10,012 bases of DNA from Prevotella sp. UBA2711 (GCA_002354095.1 DEKX01000023.1:1-10012), one strand, 5' to 3'. Positions 1 to 6,353 are shown, numbered from the stretch's first letter. Made by a program: numbers and translations. The notes: a model not told the origin generated them from the letters alone.

Positions 1-15
1 CATAGCCATTTTCGA

Positions 16-129
16 CTACAAATTACCCGATGAGGAATCATCGTCACTGCTACTGCAAACAGTCAGCGAGGCAGCCGTCAAGCCGCAAAAAAGGATGGCG
101 GCCAGCATCGTTAATAGATTCTTTTTCAT
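16..129 (-). CDS. Very short lipoprotein-like peptide (37 aa), possibly a truncated gene
   Basis: The minus strand reads MKKNLLTMLAAILFCGLTAA followed by SLTVCSSSDDDSSSGNL and a TAG stop at 16-18. The N-terminus is a basic start plus hydrophobic stretch typical of Bacteroidales signal peptides. The cysteine at residue 25, followed by SSSDDDSSS, resembles a lipoprotein Cys with a polar/acidic linker. However, Val just before the Cys is unusual; Ser, Ala or Gly is normal. In this group such N-termini usually lead into a full secreted domain, and here the frame stops right after the linker. It may be a genuine tiny lipoprotein or the 5' remnant of a gene broken by the TAG; only 15 bases remain to its left. 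A good promoter lies upstream on the same strand, which supports transcription. Start chosen: the only ATG before the hydrophobic stretch. Confidence 0.55.
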   Translation of the reverse strand: MKKNLLTMLAAILFCGLTAASLTVCSSSDDDSSSGNL

Positions 130-153
130 TATCATTGTTATATTATTCCGTCA

Positions 154-185
154 CAAAGATAAAGGTTGTATTTGAATGATGCAAG
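154..185 (-). promoter_or_regulatory. Bacteroidetes-type promoter for the small lipoprotein ORF
   Basis: On the minus strand TATCTTTG (154-161) matches the -7 consensus TAnnTTTG. CTTG (182-185) lies 20 bp upstream as a partial -33 element. The predicted transcription start is about 147, some 18 nt before the ATG at 127-129. Confidence 0.6.
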
Positions 186-358
186 CATTTCCCAGAAAAG
201 TGTGTTTTTCTGTCTTGAGATGACAAAAGGAAGAAGGGGCTCATAAGTGAATAAGTTACGACGAACGAGACAAGTTTCCTTTTACAACTTCATTTGGACG
301 CTGGCATTGCATTGCTTCGCTCTACCCATAGTCCTGACAGCAATCTGGCTCAGTTGAT
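186..358. other. Non-coding stretch, nothing recognised
   Basis: This is the left half of the roughly 600-bp gap between the small lipoprotein ORF and the Abi gene. I see no convincing ORF, promoter match or long inverted repeat in it. The structured part of the gap (359 onward) is annotated separately. Confidence 0.5.
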
Positions 359-512
359 GTGCAGTATATGTGCAGTATATGTACAGTATATGTACAGTAA
401 AACACTGTACAAGTAGTGGACAAATACTGAACAAATAGTGTAGGACGACCGAAGGAGCTCCGAAGCATTACCGAAGTTGTACCGAAGCAAAAACGAATGA
501 ACGAAAACCAAA
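359..512. repeat. Degenerate tandem array with 11-bp period, about 14 units
   Basis: Read from 359 in steps of 11, the units are gtgcagtatat (twice), gtacagtatat, gtacagtaaaa, cactgtacaag, tagtggacaaa, tactgaacaaa, tagtgtaggac, gaccgaaggag, ctccgaagcat, taccgaagttg, taccgaagcaa, aaacgaatgaa, cgaaaaccaaa. The first three are nearly identical, and later ones drift gradually into a TACCGAAG family. A loose common form is TAC[T/C]G[A/T]A[C/G]nAA. The core motif CCGAAG recurs at exact 11-bp steps (449, 460, 471, 482). The period is close to one DNA helical turn, so a protein binding one face of DNA is possible. Because 11 is not a multiple of 3, the array is not a simple peptide repeat. Its role is unknown; it lies 5' of the Abi promoter. 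Confidence 0.75.
391..411. repeat. Perfect 8-bp inverted repeat inside the 11-bp array
   Basis: TGTACAGT (391-398) and ACTGTACA (404-411) are exact reverse complements separated by AAAAC. The dyad sits where the array switches from GTACAGTA-type to CTGTACAA-type units. It could be an operator or a hairpin in RNA. Confidence 0.65.
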
Positions 513-591
513 ACTGTCCCAATCGGGGTCGGCGGTGAGGAGGAAGCTACCGTTGGGGGGCACTGCCGCCACTACCGAAAAAACTGCAAAA

Positions 592-611
592 AAGACGTAA
601 AAATGCGTCTT
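592..611 (-). terminator. Hairpin, possible minus-strand intrinsic terminator
   Basis: AAGACG (592-597) and CGTCTT (606-611) form a 6-bp stem with an 8-nt A/T-rich loop. On the minus strand the stem runs into six T residues (593-588), as in a weak intrinsic terminator. No minus-strand gene directly upstream needs one, so it may instead insulate the array or be part of a structured region. GGCGG (531-535) and CCGCC (566-570) form another possible stem just to the left. Confidence 0.3.
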
Positions 612-635
612 AAATCGGCATTTCCCCTAAAAAAA

Positions 636-667
636 TTTGGCTATCCCATTTTAAAGCAGTACCTTTG
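636..667 (+). promoter_or_regulatory. Bacteroidetes-type promoter of the Abi/RNA unit
   Basis: TTTG (636-639) is a full -33 element and TACCTTTG (660-667) a full -7 element, with a 20-bp spacer. This is the best promoter in the window. The predicted start is around 674, immediately before the structured leader RNA. Confidence 0.8.
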
Positions 668-673
668 CACCAC

Positions 674-727
674 TAGAACCCGCCAAGCCTCTCAACGATG
701 CTCAAATGTGCGGGTCGTTTTATTTTT
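674..727 (+). ncRNA. Predicted small structured RNA 5' of the abi gene (candidate RNA antitoxin or leader)
   Basis: The segment begins where the upstream promoter should initiate. It contains ACCCGC (678-683) pairing with GCGGGT (710-715), enclosing about 26 nt that includes a possible short inner AGC/GCT stem (686-688 with 700-702). The outer stem is followed by a U-rich tract (718-727), the form of an intrinsic terminator. The tract ends 5 nt before the Abi start codon. Known background: AbiF-type proteins have been described as toxins stably associated with a small non-coding RNA that acts as antitoxin. Inference: this RNA could be that partner, with readthrough of the terminator giving the Abi mRNA. 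Alternative: an untranslated leader with an attenuator and no trans activity. Confidence 0.5.
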
Positions 728-732
728 ATACA

Positions 733-1635
733 ATGAGCAACAGAGTACCATTTCTGAAATCTTATACCAATGCGCATGACCTTGTCAGGTTATTGCAGTC
801 ACGTGGTTTGACAGTTACAGATACTGCCAAGGCAGAAAGTTACCTTGAGTATATAGGCTATTATCGTTTGTCTGCCTATATGTACCCATTATTGCAGATG
901 CCAAAGAATCAGCACCGCTATAAGCCCAATACGTCCTTTAATCAGGTGATGATGCTCTATCGCTTTGATAAGAAGTTGCGTCTGCTTATCTTCAATGAGA
1001 TTGAAAAGATAGAGGTAGCTGTTCGCAGTGCTATAGTTAATATAGGCAGTGAGATGACAAATGACCCATTTTGGATGACAGAAAGTCGCAACTTCATCGA
1101 TGCAGGGAAATTTCGGCATACTATGGATTTGATTGATGCAGAGTTACGTCGCTCACGAGAGGATTTTATCGACCATTTCAAACAGACATATTCAGATGCC
1201 TATCCTCCTGCATGGATTCTGGCAGAAGTGCTACCTTTCGGTGTCCTCACCAATATATATAGCAATATTCGGGTTCCTCGGATAAAGAAACGTATAGCCC
1301 AGAAGTTTGGCTTGCAAGTTGCTCCTTTTGAATCATGGCTTACAATTGTTGCTCTGACTCGTAACTCATGTTGCCATCATGCACGTGTTTGGAACAAACA
1401 GAACACAATCCGTCCTATGATGCCAAATCGTATGACTGGACATTGGATTTCTCTACCTACAGATCCACTTCGTATCTATTTCAATCTGTGTATTATCAAA
1501 TACTTTTTGGATGTCATTTCACCGCAAAATGACATGAAAGTTAAGATAGATACACTACTTGCGAACTATCCTGATATAGATATTGCGGCAATGGGCTTCC
1601 CCCGTGGGTGGGAATGTGAACCGTTGTGGCAATAA
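733..1635 (+). CDS. Abi family (Abi_2; AbiF/AbiD-like) protein with HEPN-type RNase motif
   Basis: This 300-residue protein matches the abortive-infection family Abi_2. Visible marks are the N-terminal module (10-52) with YTNAHDLVRLLQSRG and the YIGYYRLSAYMYPL motif, the helix EIEKIEVAVRSAI (89-101), PPAWILAEVLPFG (158-170), and RNSCCHHARVWNK (210-222). The last contains R210-N-x3-H215, the HEPN RNase signature, and looks intact. Family members are cytoplasmic and act in phage defence or as toxins that target RNA. I chose the ATG at 733 rather than the in-frame ATG at 706, because the latter lies within the terminator-like hairpin of the leader RNA and adds nine residues (MCGSFYFYT) not expected in the family. 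Base composition is visibly more AT-rich than in the genes to the right, which fits an acquired defence gene. It converges with the regulator gene, leaving a 40-bp gap with no clear terminator. AbiF versus AbiD cannot be settled by eye. Confidence 0.9.
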   Translation: MSNRVPFLKSYTNAHDLVRLLQSRGLTVTDTAKAESYLEYIGYYRLSAYMYPLLQMPKNQHRYKPNTSFNQVMMLYRFDKKLRLLIFNEIEKIEVAVRSAIVNIGSEMTNDPFWMTESRNFIDAGKFRHTMDLIDAELRRSREDFIDHFKQTYSDAYPPAWILAEVLPFGVLTNIYSNIRVPRIKKRIAQKFGLQVAPFESWLTIVALTRNSCCHHARVWNKQNTIRPMMPNRMTGHWISLPTDPLRIYFNLCIIKYFLDVISPQNDMKVKIDTLLANYPDIDIAAMGFPRGWECEPLWQ

Positions 1636-1675
1636 CTTTATTTTCCACTATTTCTTTAGGATGCACCGATAATGA

Positions 1676-3427
1676 TTATTCTTTCTCCCCCTGCACCCAG
1701 TCGAACTTCTTTACCCACCGCCAGACGGTGACGCGCGAGAGGTTCGTCATGTTCTGTATTTGGGGCTTCGAGAGGCCGATGCGCATCAGGTAGCACACCT
1801 GCATCTGCTGTTCGGTAAAGGTGCCGAGTTCCTTTAGCAACTGGTCCTGGAATGTGGGGTACAGCTCATCGACGGCCCGATAGAGTTGTTTCCAGTCGGC
1901 AGGCTGCATGTTCTTCTTTCCCTCCGATGACTGGCGGATGGCCTCGATGACATCCTCAGCCTTGCCCTCCAACTCCGACTGATGCAGCAGATTGAGGAAG
2001 GTCTGGTTCTGCTGCATCTTTTCCGTCAGCCGTTGCTCCTTCTCGCGCAGTTCTATGTCGTAGCCTGTAAGTTCGGTGCTCACCTTGTCCAGTTGTGCCT
2101 TCACCTTGCCCAGTTCATCATCCTGTTTCTCCAGTTGATACTTTGCTTCGGACAGTTTTCTTTCTCGCAGGTCTATCTCCTGCCGCAGCCGCTGCTCGTC
2201 GTCGGCCTTGCCTTGCAGTTCCTGAGACAGTGCCGTTATCTGTTCAAGATGCCTGTTCCTGCGACGGACATACACTGCATAGCCAAGACACAGCAGAAGC
2301 AGGGCGACGGCGCAGACGACAGCCACCGCCAGTTTGTAATGCTCCTTTGCATCGCGCAGTTGCTGCTCCTTCTTCTGATCCAGGTGATACTGATACTCGT
2401 TGCCCACCGTAGCGGCCAACTGCTGACGCTTTCCGAAATCCAGCGAGTCGCTCAGTTGCATATATATCCGTGCATAGTGGAGGGCTTTCGGCTGATTACC
2501 CTGTGCGTCGTACATCTGATAGAGCATCTTGGCCGCATCGTACATATTATTGATGTCCGTACCGTCGTCAATCACCCGGTTCAGACAGACGCTTGCGGAA
2601 TCAGTCTGTCCCGTCATCTGGTAGTACACGGCCAAGACTATACACGGAAATGCCGCGAAGTCATTTATAGGGTCTCCGTCTATCAGTATTCGGCATCGTT
2701 CGGCATTCTGTCGCTCACCCAACTCAACATAGTGGCACAGCAGGTTATAGAGGTTGCCCTGCTGATGGGCTATCTTATTTGAACTTTCAATCGCTTGGAG
2801 GGCTTCGTCAAGATAAGCCTTGGCCTGCCGTGTGCTGTCCGTTGCCATCAGTGCCCCGCCTAAGTGGAGCAGCGGCACCACCTTGTCGCGTCCTAACGCC
2901 CGGCATACCTCCAGTTCTTTTCGCCCCGTCGCAACAGCCTCTTGATAGTTCTGTACTCCATAATAGAGGTAGTTCAGATTAGAATAGGTGTTTTGTAGCA
3001 TCACCGAGTCGCAATCCTCCGCATCTTCAGCATATTCTATCGAGCGGAAGAAATATTCCAGGGCGCGGGGCGTATCTTGCAAGTCACGATAGACGCTGCC
3101 GGCATAGTAGCACACCTCCTGCTTGTCCTGCACCGTACCCTCCCGTTCAAAGTAGCCCAACAAACTCTTGATGACGATATCCGATGTCGCCGTCTTGTCG
3201 GCCTTGTCGTTCAGTCGGATTCTCAGCAGGTCGTACTTGTTCCTTGTGTATTCCGACTCTGCCCGCATCTCTATTTCCAGAGAGTCGAGCATTGCAAGAG
3301 CCGTCGCAGGGTCACTGTCGCCCACATGCTTTATCTGGTCGAGCCTGTCCATCACTCCACCCTCCTTGCAGGAAACAAGGAACAAAACAAGCAGAAACCG
3401 AGTGCATAGTCTAACGTATCTGTTCAT
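1676..3427 (-). CDS. TPR lipoprotein/transmembrane regulator with C-terminal HTH
   Basis: The protein has 583 residues. Residues 1-20 form a lipoprotein-type signal ending in LVSC (Cys20). Residues 25-350 are helical with TPR-like repeats, for example around 104-133, 145-176, 184-213 and 298-327. A hydrophobic span lies at 366-387, followed by RRRNR. A long heptad-rich coiled coil runs from 392 to about 475. The C-terminus (535-575) has FTEQQMQVCYLMRIGLSKPQ followed by the helix with SRVTVWRWVKKF, a helix-turn-helix. Inferred topology: periplasmic TPR sensor, one membrane span, cytoplasmic coiled coil and DNA-binding tip, so signal input and transcription output share one polypeptide. Proteins of this layout are common in Bacteroidales beside outer-membrane barrel genes. 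Here it is divergent from such a gene, with palindromes between them, so it probably controls that gene and itself. The ligand is unknown. If Cys20 is lipidated, the protein is held twice in the inner membrane; the stretch could also be an uncleaved anchor. Confidence 0.85.
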   Translation of the reverse strand: MNRYVRLCTRFLLVLFLVSCKEGGVMDRLDQIKHVGDSDPATALAMLDSLEIEMRAESEYTRNKYDLLRIRLNDKADKTATSDIVIKSLLGYFEREGTVQDKQEVCYYAGSVYRDLQDTPRALEYFFRSIEYAEDAEDCDSVMLQNTYSNLNYLYYGVQNYQEAVATGRKELEVCRALGRDKVVPLLHLGGALMATDSTRQAKAYLDEALQAIESSNKIAHQQGNLYNLLCHYVELGERQNAERCRILIDGDPINDFAAFPCIVLAVYYQMTGQTDSASVCLNRVIDDGTDINNMYDAAKMLYQMYDAQGNQPKALHYARIYMQLSDSLDFGKRQQLAATVGNEYQYHLDQKKEQQLRDAKEHYKLAVAVVCAVALLLLCLGYAVYVRRRNRHLEQITALSQELQGKADDEQRLRQEIDLRERKLSEAKYQLEKQDDELGKVKAQLDKVSTELTGYDIELREKEQRLTEKMQQNQTFLNLLHQSELEGKAEDVIEAIRQSSEGKKNMQPADWKQLYRAVDELYPTFQDQLLKELGTFTEQQMQVCYLMRIGLSKPQIQNMTNLSRVTVWRWVKKFDWVQGEKE

Positions 3428-3451
3428 CGCCTTATTGTTTCAATTCGGGTG

Positions 3452-3482
3452 CAAAGATACGCAAAAATCACGGTATTACAAA
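3452..3482 (-). promoter_or_regulatory. Promoter of the TPR/HTH regulator gene
   Basis: On the minus strand TATCTTTG (3452-3459) is the -7 element and TTTG (3479-3482) the -33 element, 19 bp apart. The -33 element is also one end of the CAAAGATT/AATCTTTG palindrome, so a protein bound there would block or reshape this promoter. The leader is about 18 nt. Confidence 0.7.
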
Positions 3483-3501
3483 GATTTTCAGACAATCTTT
3501 G
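3479..3501. promoter_or_regulatory. Palindrome CAAAGATT-N7-AATCTTTG, operator-like
   Basis: CAAAGATT (3479-3486) and AATCTTTG (3494-3501) are perfect 8-bp inverted repeats with a 7-bp spacer. The left arm contains the -33 TTTG of the regulator's promoter, which suggests autoregulation. The right arm abuts the four-half-site element beginning at 3501. Confidence 0.6.
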
Positions 3502-3536
3502 TGTTTCACTGTGTTTCTCGGAAACACAATGAAACA
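3501..3536. promoter_or_regulatory. Four half-site operator, GTGTTTC x2 and GAAACA(C) x2 at 10-bp spacing
   Basis: GTGTTTC occurs at 3501 and 3511, its inverse GAAACAC at 3521, and GAAACA at 3531. All four starts are exactly 10 bp apart, so every half-site faces the same side of the helix. Together 3502-3536 is a 35-bp dyad centred on 3519, with only the 3509/3529 and 3518/3520 pairs mismatched. It lies wholly upstream of the predicted start of the barrel gene (-33 at 3545), so it acts as DNA, not as that gene's leader. It is a likely binding site for two dimers of the divergent HTH regulator (inference). Confidence 0.7.
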
Positions 3537-3544
3537 GCCATTTC

Positions 3545-3575
3545 TTGATTCTCTCCCGACTTATGCCTACCTTTG
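3545..3575 (+). promoter_or_regulatory. Promoter of the first outer-membrane barrel gene
   Basis: TACCTTTG (3568-3575) is a full -7 element. TTG (3545-3547) lies 20 bp upstream as a weak -33 element, 8 bp from the right edge of the four-half-site operator. A weak -33 beside an operator fits an activator-dependent promoter. The predicted start is about 3582, with a leader near 24 nt. Confidence 0.7.
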
Positions 3576-3605
3576 CACCCAGAAATAAAATAAGTAACAA
3601 CAGAA

Positions 3606-5930
3606 ATGAGTGTGAAACAATTAAGATTTGCGTCAGTTCTTCTCGCAGCCATCGTATCAATAGCGGCAGAAGCACAGGGTAACATCACGGGGCGGGTGAT
3701 TGACGAGCAAGCCCAGCCGATGCCATTTGCCAATGTCGTGCTCGTCAACCGTTCCGACTCCGCTTATATTGCAGGAGCAGTGACTAAGGATGACGGAACT
3801 TTCAGCATCAATACCGATAAGCAAGATGGTCTGCTGAAAGTATCGAGTATAGGATATATAACAAAGTATATCGACGCACGACAGGGAAACGTAGGCGACA
3901 TACAGATGCAGCCCGACACACAGATGCTGGGTGAGGTCGTTGTGAAAGGTCATGTCCCCCAGTTCCAAATGGGCAGCGAGGGATTCGTGACAAACGTCAC
4001 AAACACCCCGCTCAGCCAGATAGGTACTGCCGACGATGTGCTGAAACACGTGCCTGGCATCATAGCCAAGGACGGAGTTTACGAAGTCTTCGGCAAAGGC
4101 TCGCCAATCATTTACATCAATGGCAGGAAGATGCGCAATAAAAAAGAACTGGAGCAATTGAAATCCACTGACATCAAGAGCGTAGAGCTTATCACCAATC
4201 CTGGTGCAAAGTATGATGCAACCGTGGGAGCCATCGTGAAGATTCAGACTATTCGTAGGGCTGGCGATGGTTTCAGTATCGATACATGGGGGCGCTGGCG
4301 ACAGGGGCGCAAAGCCCAGAAGTCCGCCTCGCTTGACATGAATTATCGTCACAATGGACTTGACATCTTTACCTCTCTATGGGTCAGCAAAGGGAAGTAT
4401 CTGCAACAGTCGGCACTCACGCAAGAAGTACAGAGCGATACACTATGGCAGCAAAAGAATGAGATGCAGACGGATATTGTCAACCGTGAATATAGCATTG
4501 AAGGCGGTTTCAACTACATGCTGAACGAGCATCACAGTTTCGGTATGAAGTACGAGGCGACATTACCATCCACTTCTGATGAAATGACCGTACTGACAAG
4601 CGATGTAATGGCAAACGGCCAATTCTACGACAAATGGAAAAACTTGACCAACAAGCAGACCAAGGGAATTGCAGGTCATAAAATGAATGCTTATTATTTA
4701 GGCAAGATTGGAAAGCTGGACGTTGACTGGAACTTTGACTATCTGCGCAGTGGCTACAACGAGCAAAGTAAGATTGAAGAGACTTGCCAAATACAAGACA
4801 ATCGTCTGATTGATGCCGAAAACAGGGTGAGAAACAATATGTTCGCAACGAAACTCACGATGACCTATCCTCTGTTTGGTGGTTCTCTGGACTTTGGCGC
4901 AGAATATATCAATACTGACCGACAGGATGACTATGCGAATCCGCAGAACTTTGTCGCCTCCAATTACAGCACACTAAAAGAGCAAAGCATCAGTCCCTAT
5001 GTGGAATATTCCAAGATGTTACCCAAGATTGGTATGTTGCGGGCCGGGCTTCGCTATGAACACGTGAAGTTCGACTATTATGAAAGTGACAACCTCGTGG
5101 AAGAACAGAGCCGCAGTTATGGGAATCTCTATCCGTCCCTCTCCTTTGCTACACGCCTTGGCAAGGTACAGGCACAGATAGCCTATTCTGCCAAGACTAC
5201 ACGCCCCACCTACCGCCAGTTGAGCAACGACGTGTTCTATGTTAATCGTTACGGCATGCAGCGGGGTAATCCATTGCTTGACAATTCCATCATCCACAAC
5301 ATCTCCATTCAAGGAATGTGGAAGTTCTTGCAGTTCTCGGTCAGCTATTCTGACGAACGTGGAAGTATTATGCACTGGATGGAACAGATTGACAACTCAA
5401 ACATAACGCTTGTAACATACAAGAATATCCACAGTCTGAAATGGATTGTACCTTTTGTGACCGTTTCACCTACTTTTGGCATTTGGCACCCGCAGTTATC
5501 TGTAGGCATGCGCAAGCAATGGCTCACAATGCAAACGACAGCAGGAGACATTACACTTGGCAAGCCGATGCTGATAGTTCAAGCCAGCAATACTTTTGCC
5601 TTCAACAAGACGCTGACAGGTGAAGTAAATTTCAGATATCAAGGTCCAGGTCATTATCAGAACATCTATTTGGACTACCACCAGACCGTTCTTAACGTTA
5701 GTTTAGTCAAAACCTTCTTCCACGACCGGCTGAGTATCAAGTTGGCTGGCGAGGATTTGCTTGACCGCAGCCGTGATGGGAACAGAGTCTATAATCAACA
5801 GGTACAGCTTTATCAAGGGAATTACTACGACCGTCGCCGTTTCGTAGTCACTCTTCGCTACAAGTTCAATACCGCCCGCTCAAAGTACAAAGGCGAGGGC
5901 GCAGGTAACGCAGAAAAGAACCGCTTCTAA
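3606..5930 (+). CDS. Outer-membrane beta-barrel protein with CarboxypepD_reg-like N-domain (OMP_b-brl_3 / TonB-receptor-like)
   Basis: The protein has 774 residues. Residues 1-23 are a signal peptide (SIAAEA, then QGN). Residues 26-105 form a CarboxypepD_reg-like beta-sandwich (ITGRVIDEQAQPMPFANVVL, then GTFSI and SSIGY). Residues 108-217 resemble a TonB-receptor plug, with EVVVKG, GTADDVLKHVPGI, VFGKGSPIIYINGR and VELITNPGAKYD. The rest (218-774) is rich in alternating aromatic strands of an outer-membrane barrel, such as LRAGLRYEHVKFDYY. It lacks an obvious TonB box, so TonB dependence and substrate are open. After the last strand (VTLRYKFN) an 18-residue basic/glycine tail, ARSKYKGEGAGNAEKNRF, closes the protein; the paralogue at 6436 has the same kind of tail. 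It is probably under control of the divergent TPR/HTH regulator. The start ATG is the first one before the signal peptide, and no Shine-Dalgarno is present. Confidence 0.9.
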   Translation: MSVKQLRFASVLLAAIVSIAAEAQGNITGRVIDEQAQPMPFANVVLVNRSDSAYIAGAVTKDDGTFSINTDKQDGLLKVSSIGYITKYIDARQGNVGDIQMQPDTQMLGEVVVKGHVPQFQMGSEGFVTNVTNTPLSQIGTADDVLKHVPGIIAKDGVYEVFGKGSPIIYINGRKMRNKKELEQLKSTDIKSVELITNPGAKYDATVGAIVKIQTIRRAGDGFSIDTWGRWRQGRKAQKSASLDMNYRHNGLDIFTSLWVSKGKYLQQSALTQEVQSDTLWQQKNEMQTDIVNREYSIEGGFNYMLNEHHSFGMKYEATLPSTSDEMTVLTSDVMANGQFYDKWKNLTNKQTKGIAGHKMNAYYLGKIGKLDVDWNFDYLRSGYNEQSKIEETCQIQDNRLIDAENRVRNNMFATKLTMTYPLFGGSLDFGAEYINTDRQDDYANPQNFVASNYSTLKEQSISPYVEYSKMLPKIGMLRAGLRYEHVKFDYYESDNLVEEQSRSYGNLYPSLSFATRLGKVQAQIAYSAKTTRPTYRQLSNDVFYVNRYGMQRGNPLLDNSIIHNISIQGMWKFLQFSVSYSDERGSIMHWMEQIDNSNITLVTYKNIHSLKWIVPFVTVSPTFGIWHPQLSVGMRKQWLTMQTTAGDITLGKPMLIVQASNTFAFNKTLTGEVNFRYQGPGHYQNIYLDYHQTVLNVSLVKTFFHDRLSIKLAGEDLLDRSRDGNRVYNQQVQLYQGNYYDRRRFVVTLRYKFNTARSKYKGEGAGNAEKNRF

Positions 5931-5942
5931 ACCGCAACAACT

Positions 5943-6293
5943 ATGCACAACAGTTTTAAATACATAAATCTCTCTTGGGCTGTGGTGGGCATTTGTGAAA
6001 ATGCTCGCCAGCCCCTCTTGTTTCATATCCCAGGCATTGACAAGGACGAGGCCACAGCCGTGGAGCATTACGTCATCGGCTACATGGCCTTTTGGCATAT
6101 CGCCTTTGTCGAAGAAAACCGCCTCGTGCCCTGCCACGAAGACACGCTCCGCACCGAGGCCCGACAGAAGATAGACCGCTACATCGCCAGCCATCCCCCC
6201 GTCGAGACCTTCCCCCGCTTCTACCTCGTCCTACTTCGTCAGTCCATCGCCCCGATGGAAGCCGATGGCATGAGCCGCGTGTATCAGATGTGA
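5943..6293 (+). CDS. Hypothetical protein, 116 aa
   Basis: Not recognised. It starts 12 nt after the stop of the first barrel gene, which suggests co-transcription. It has no signal peptide, so it is probably cytoplasmic. The composition is mixed, with aromatic-rich segments (YMAFWHIAF, 68-76; FPRFYLVLLRQ, 90-100) and an acidic/His-containing middle. Codon use is C-rich in third position, for example in the stretch around 6180-6235, which supports a real gene. The overlapping minus-strand reading of 104 residues is less convincing. A small partner or expression-related protein of the barrel operon is possible, but nothing in the sequence shows it. Confidence 0.65.
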   Translation: MHNSFKYINLSWAVVGICENARQPLLFHIPGIDKDEATAVEHYVIGYMAFWHIAFVEENRLVPCHEDTLRTEARQKIDRYIASHPPVETFPRFYLVLLRQSIAPMEADGMSRVYQM

Positions 6294-6300
6294 AATAGGC

Positions 6301-6353
6301 AAATGTCAGACAAATGTCAGGAAGAAAATTCGTCTGTCAGGCATAAATGACAG
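6301..6353. promoter_or_regulatory. Repeated TGTCAG operator-like element before the second barrel gene
   Basis: AAATGTCAG occurs at 6301-6309 and 6312-6320, 11 bp apart. A third TGTCAG is at 6335-6340, and CTGTCA (6334-6339) forms a perfect inverted repeat with TGACAG (6348-6353). The inverted pair fills the spacer between the -33 and -7 positions, where a bound protein would block RNA polymerase. The half-site differs from the GTGTTTC element of the first barrel gene, which suggests a different regulator, not visible in this window. Confidence 0.6.

Noticed and set aside
359..512. CRISPR or TIGR-like guide array
   Set aside because: There are no constant repeats separated by unique spacers; the units are contiguous, short and degenerate. 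No cas or tas gene is seen.
322..522. Minus-strand 66-aa reading frame over the 11-bp array
   Set aside because: The array repeats every 11 bp and so shifts frame each unit. The peptide is Cys/Tyr/Thr-rich with no domain, signal or promoter.
706..732. Upstream in-frame ATG for the Abi protein (309-aa version)
   Set aside because: The extra nine codons lie in the terminator-like stem and U-tract of the leader RNA and do not resemble the family N-terminus. The ATG at 733 gives the usual start.
1982..2782. Plus-strand 266-aa frame inside the regulator gene
   Set aside because: It is antisense to the coiled-coil and TPR region. The peptide is Leu/Gln-rich low complexity that mirrors the opposite strand.
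3657..4352. Minus-strand 231-aa frame at the start of the first barrel gene
   Set aside because: It overlaps the signal peptide and the plug and CarboxypepD_reg domains of a well-supported gene and shows no domain of its own.
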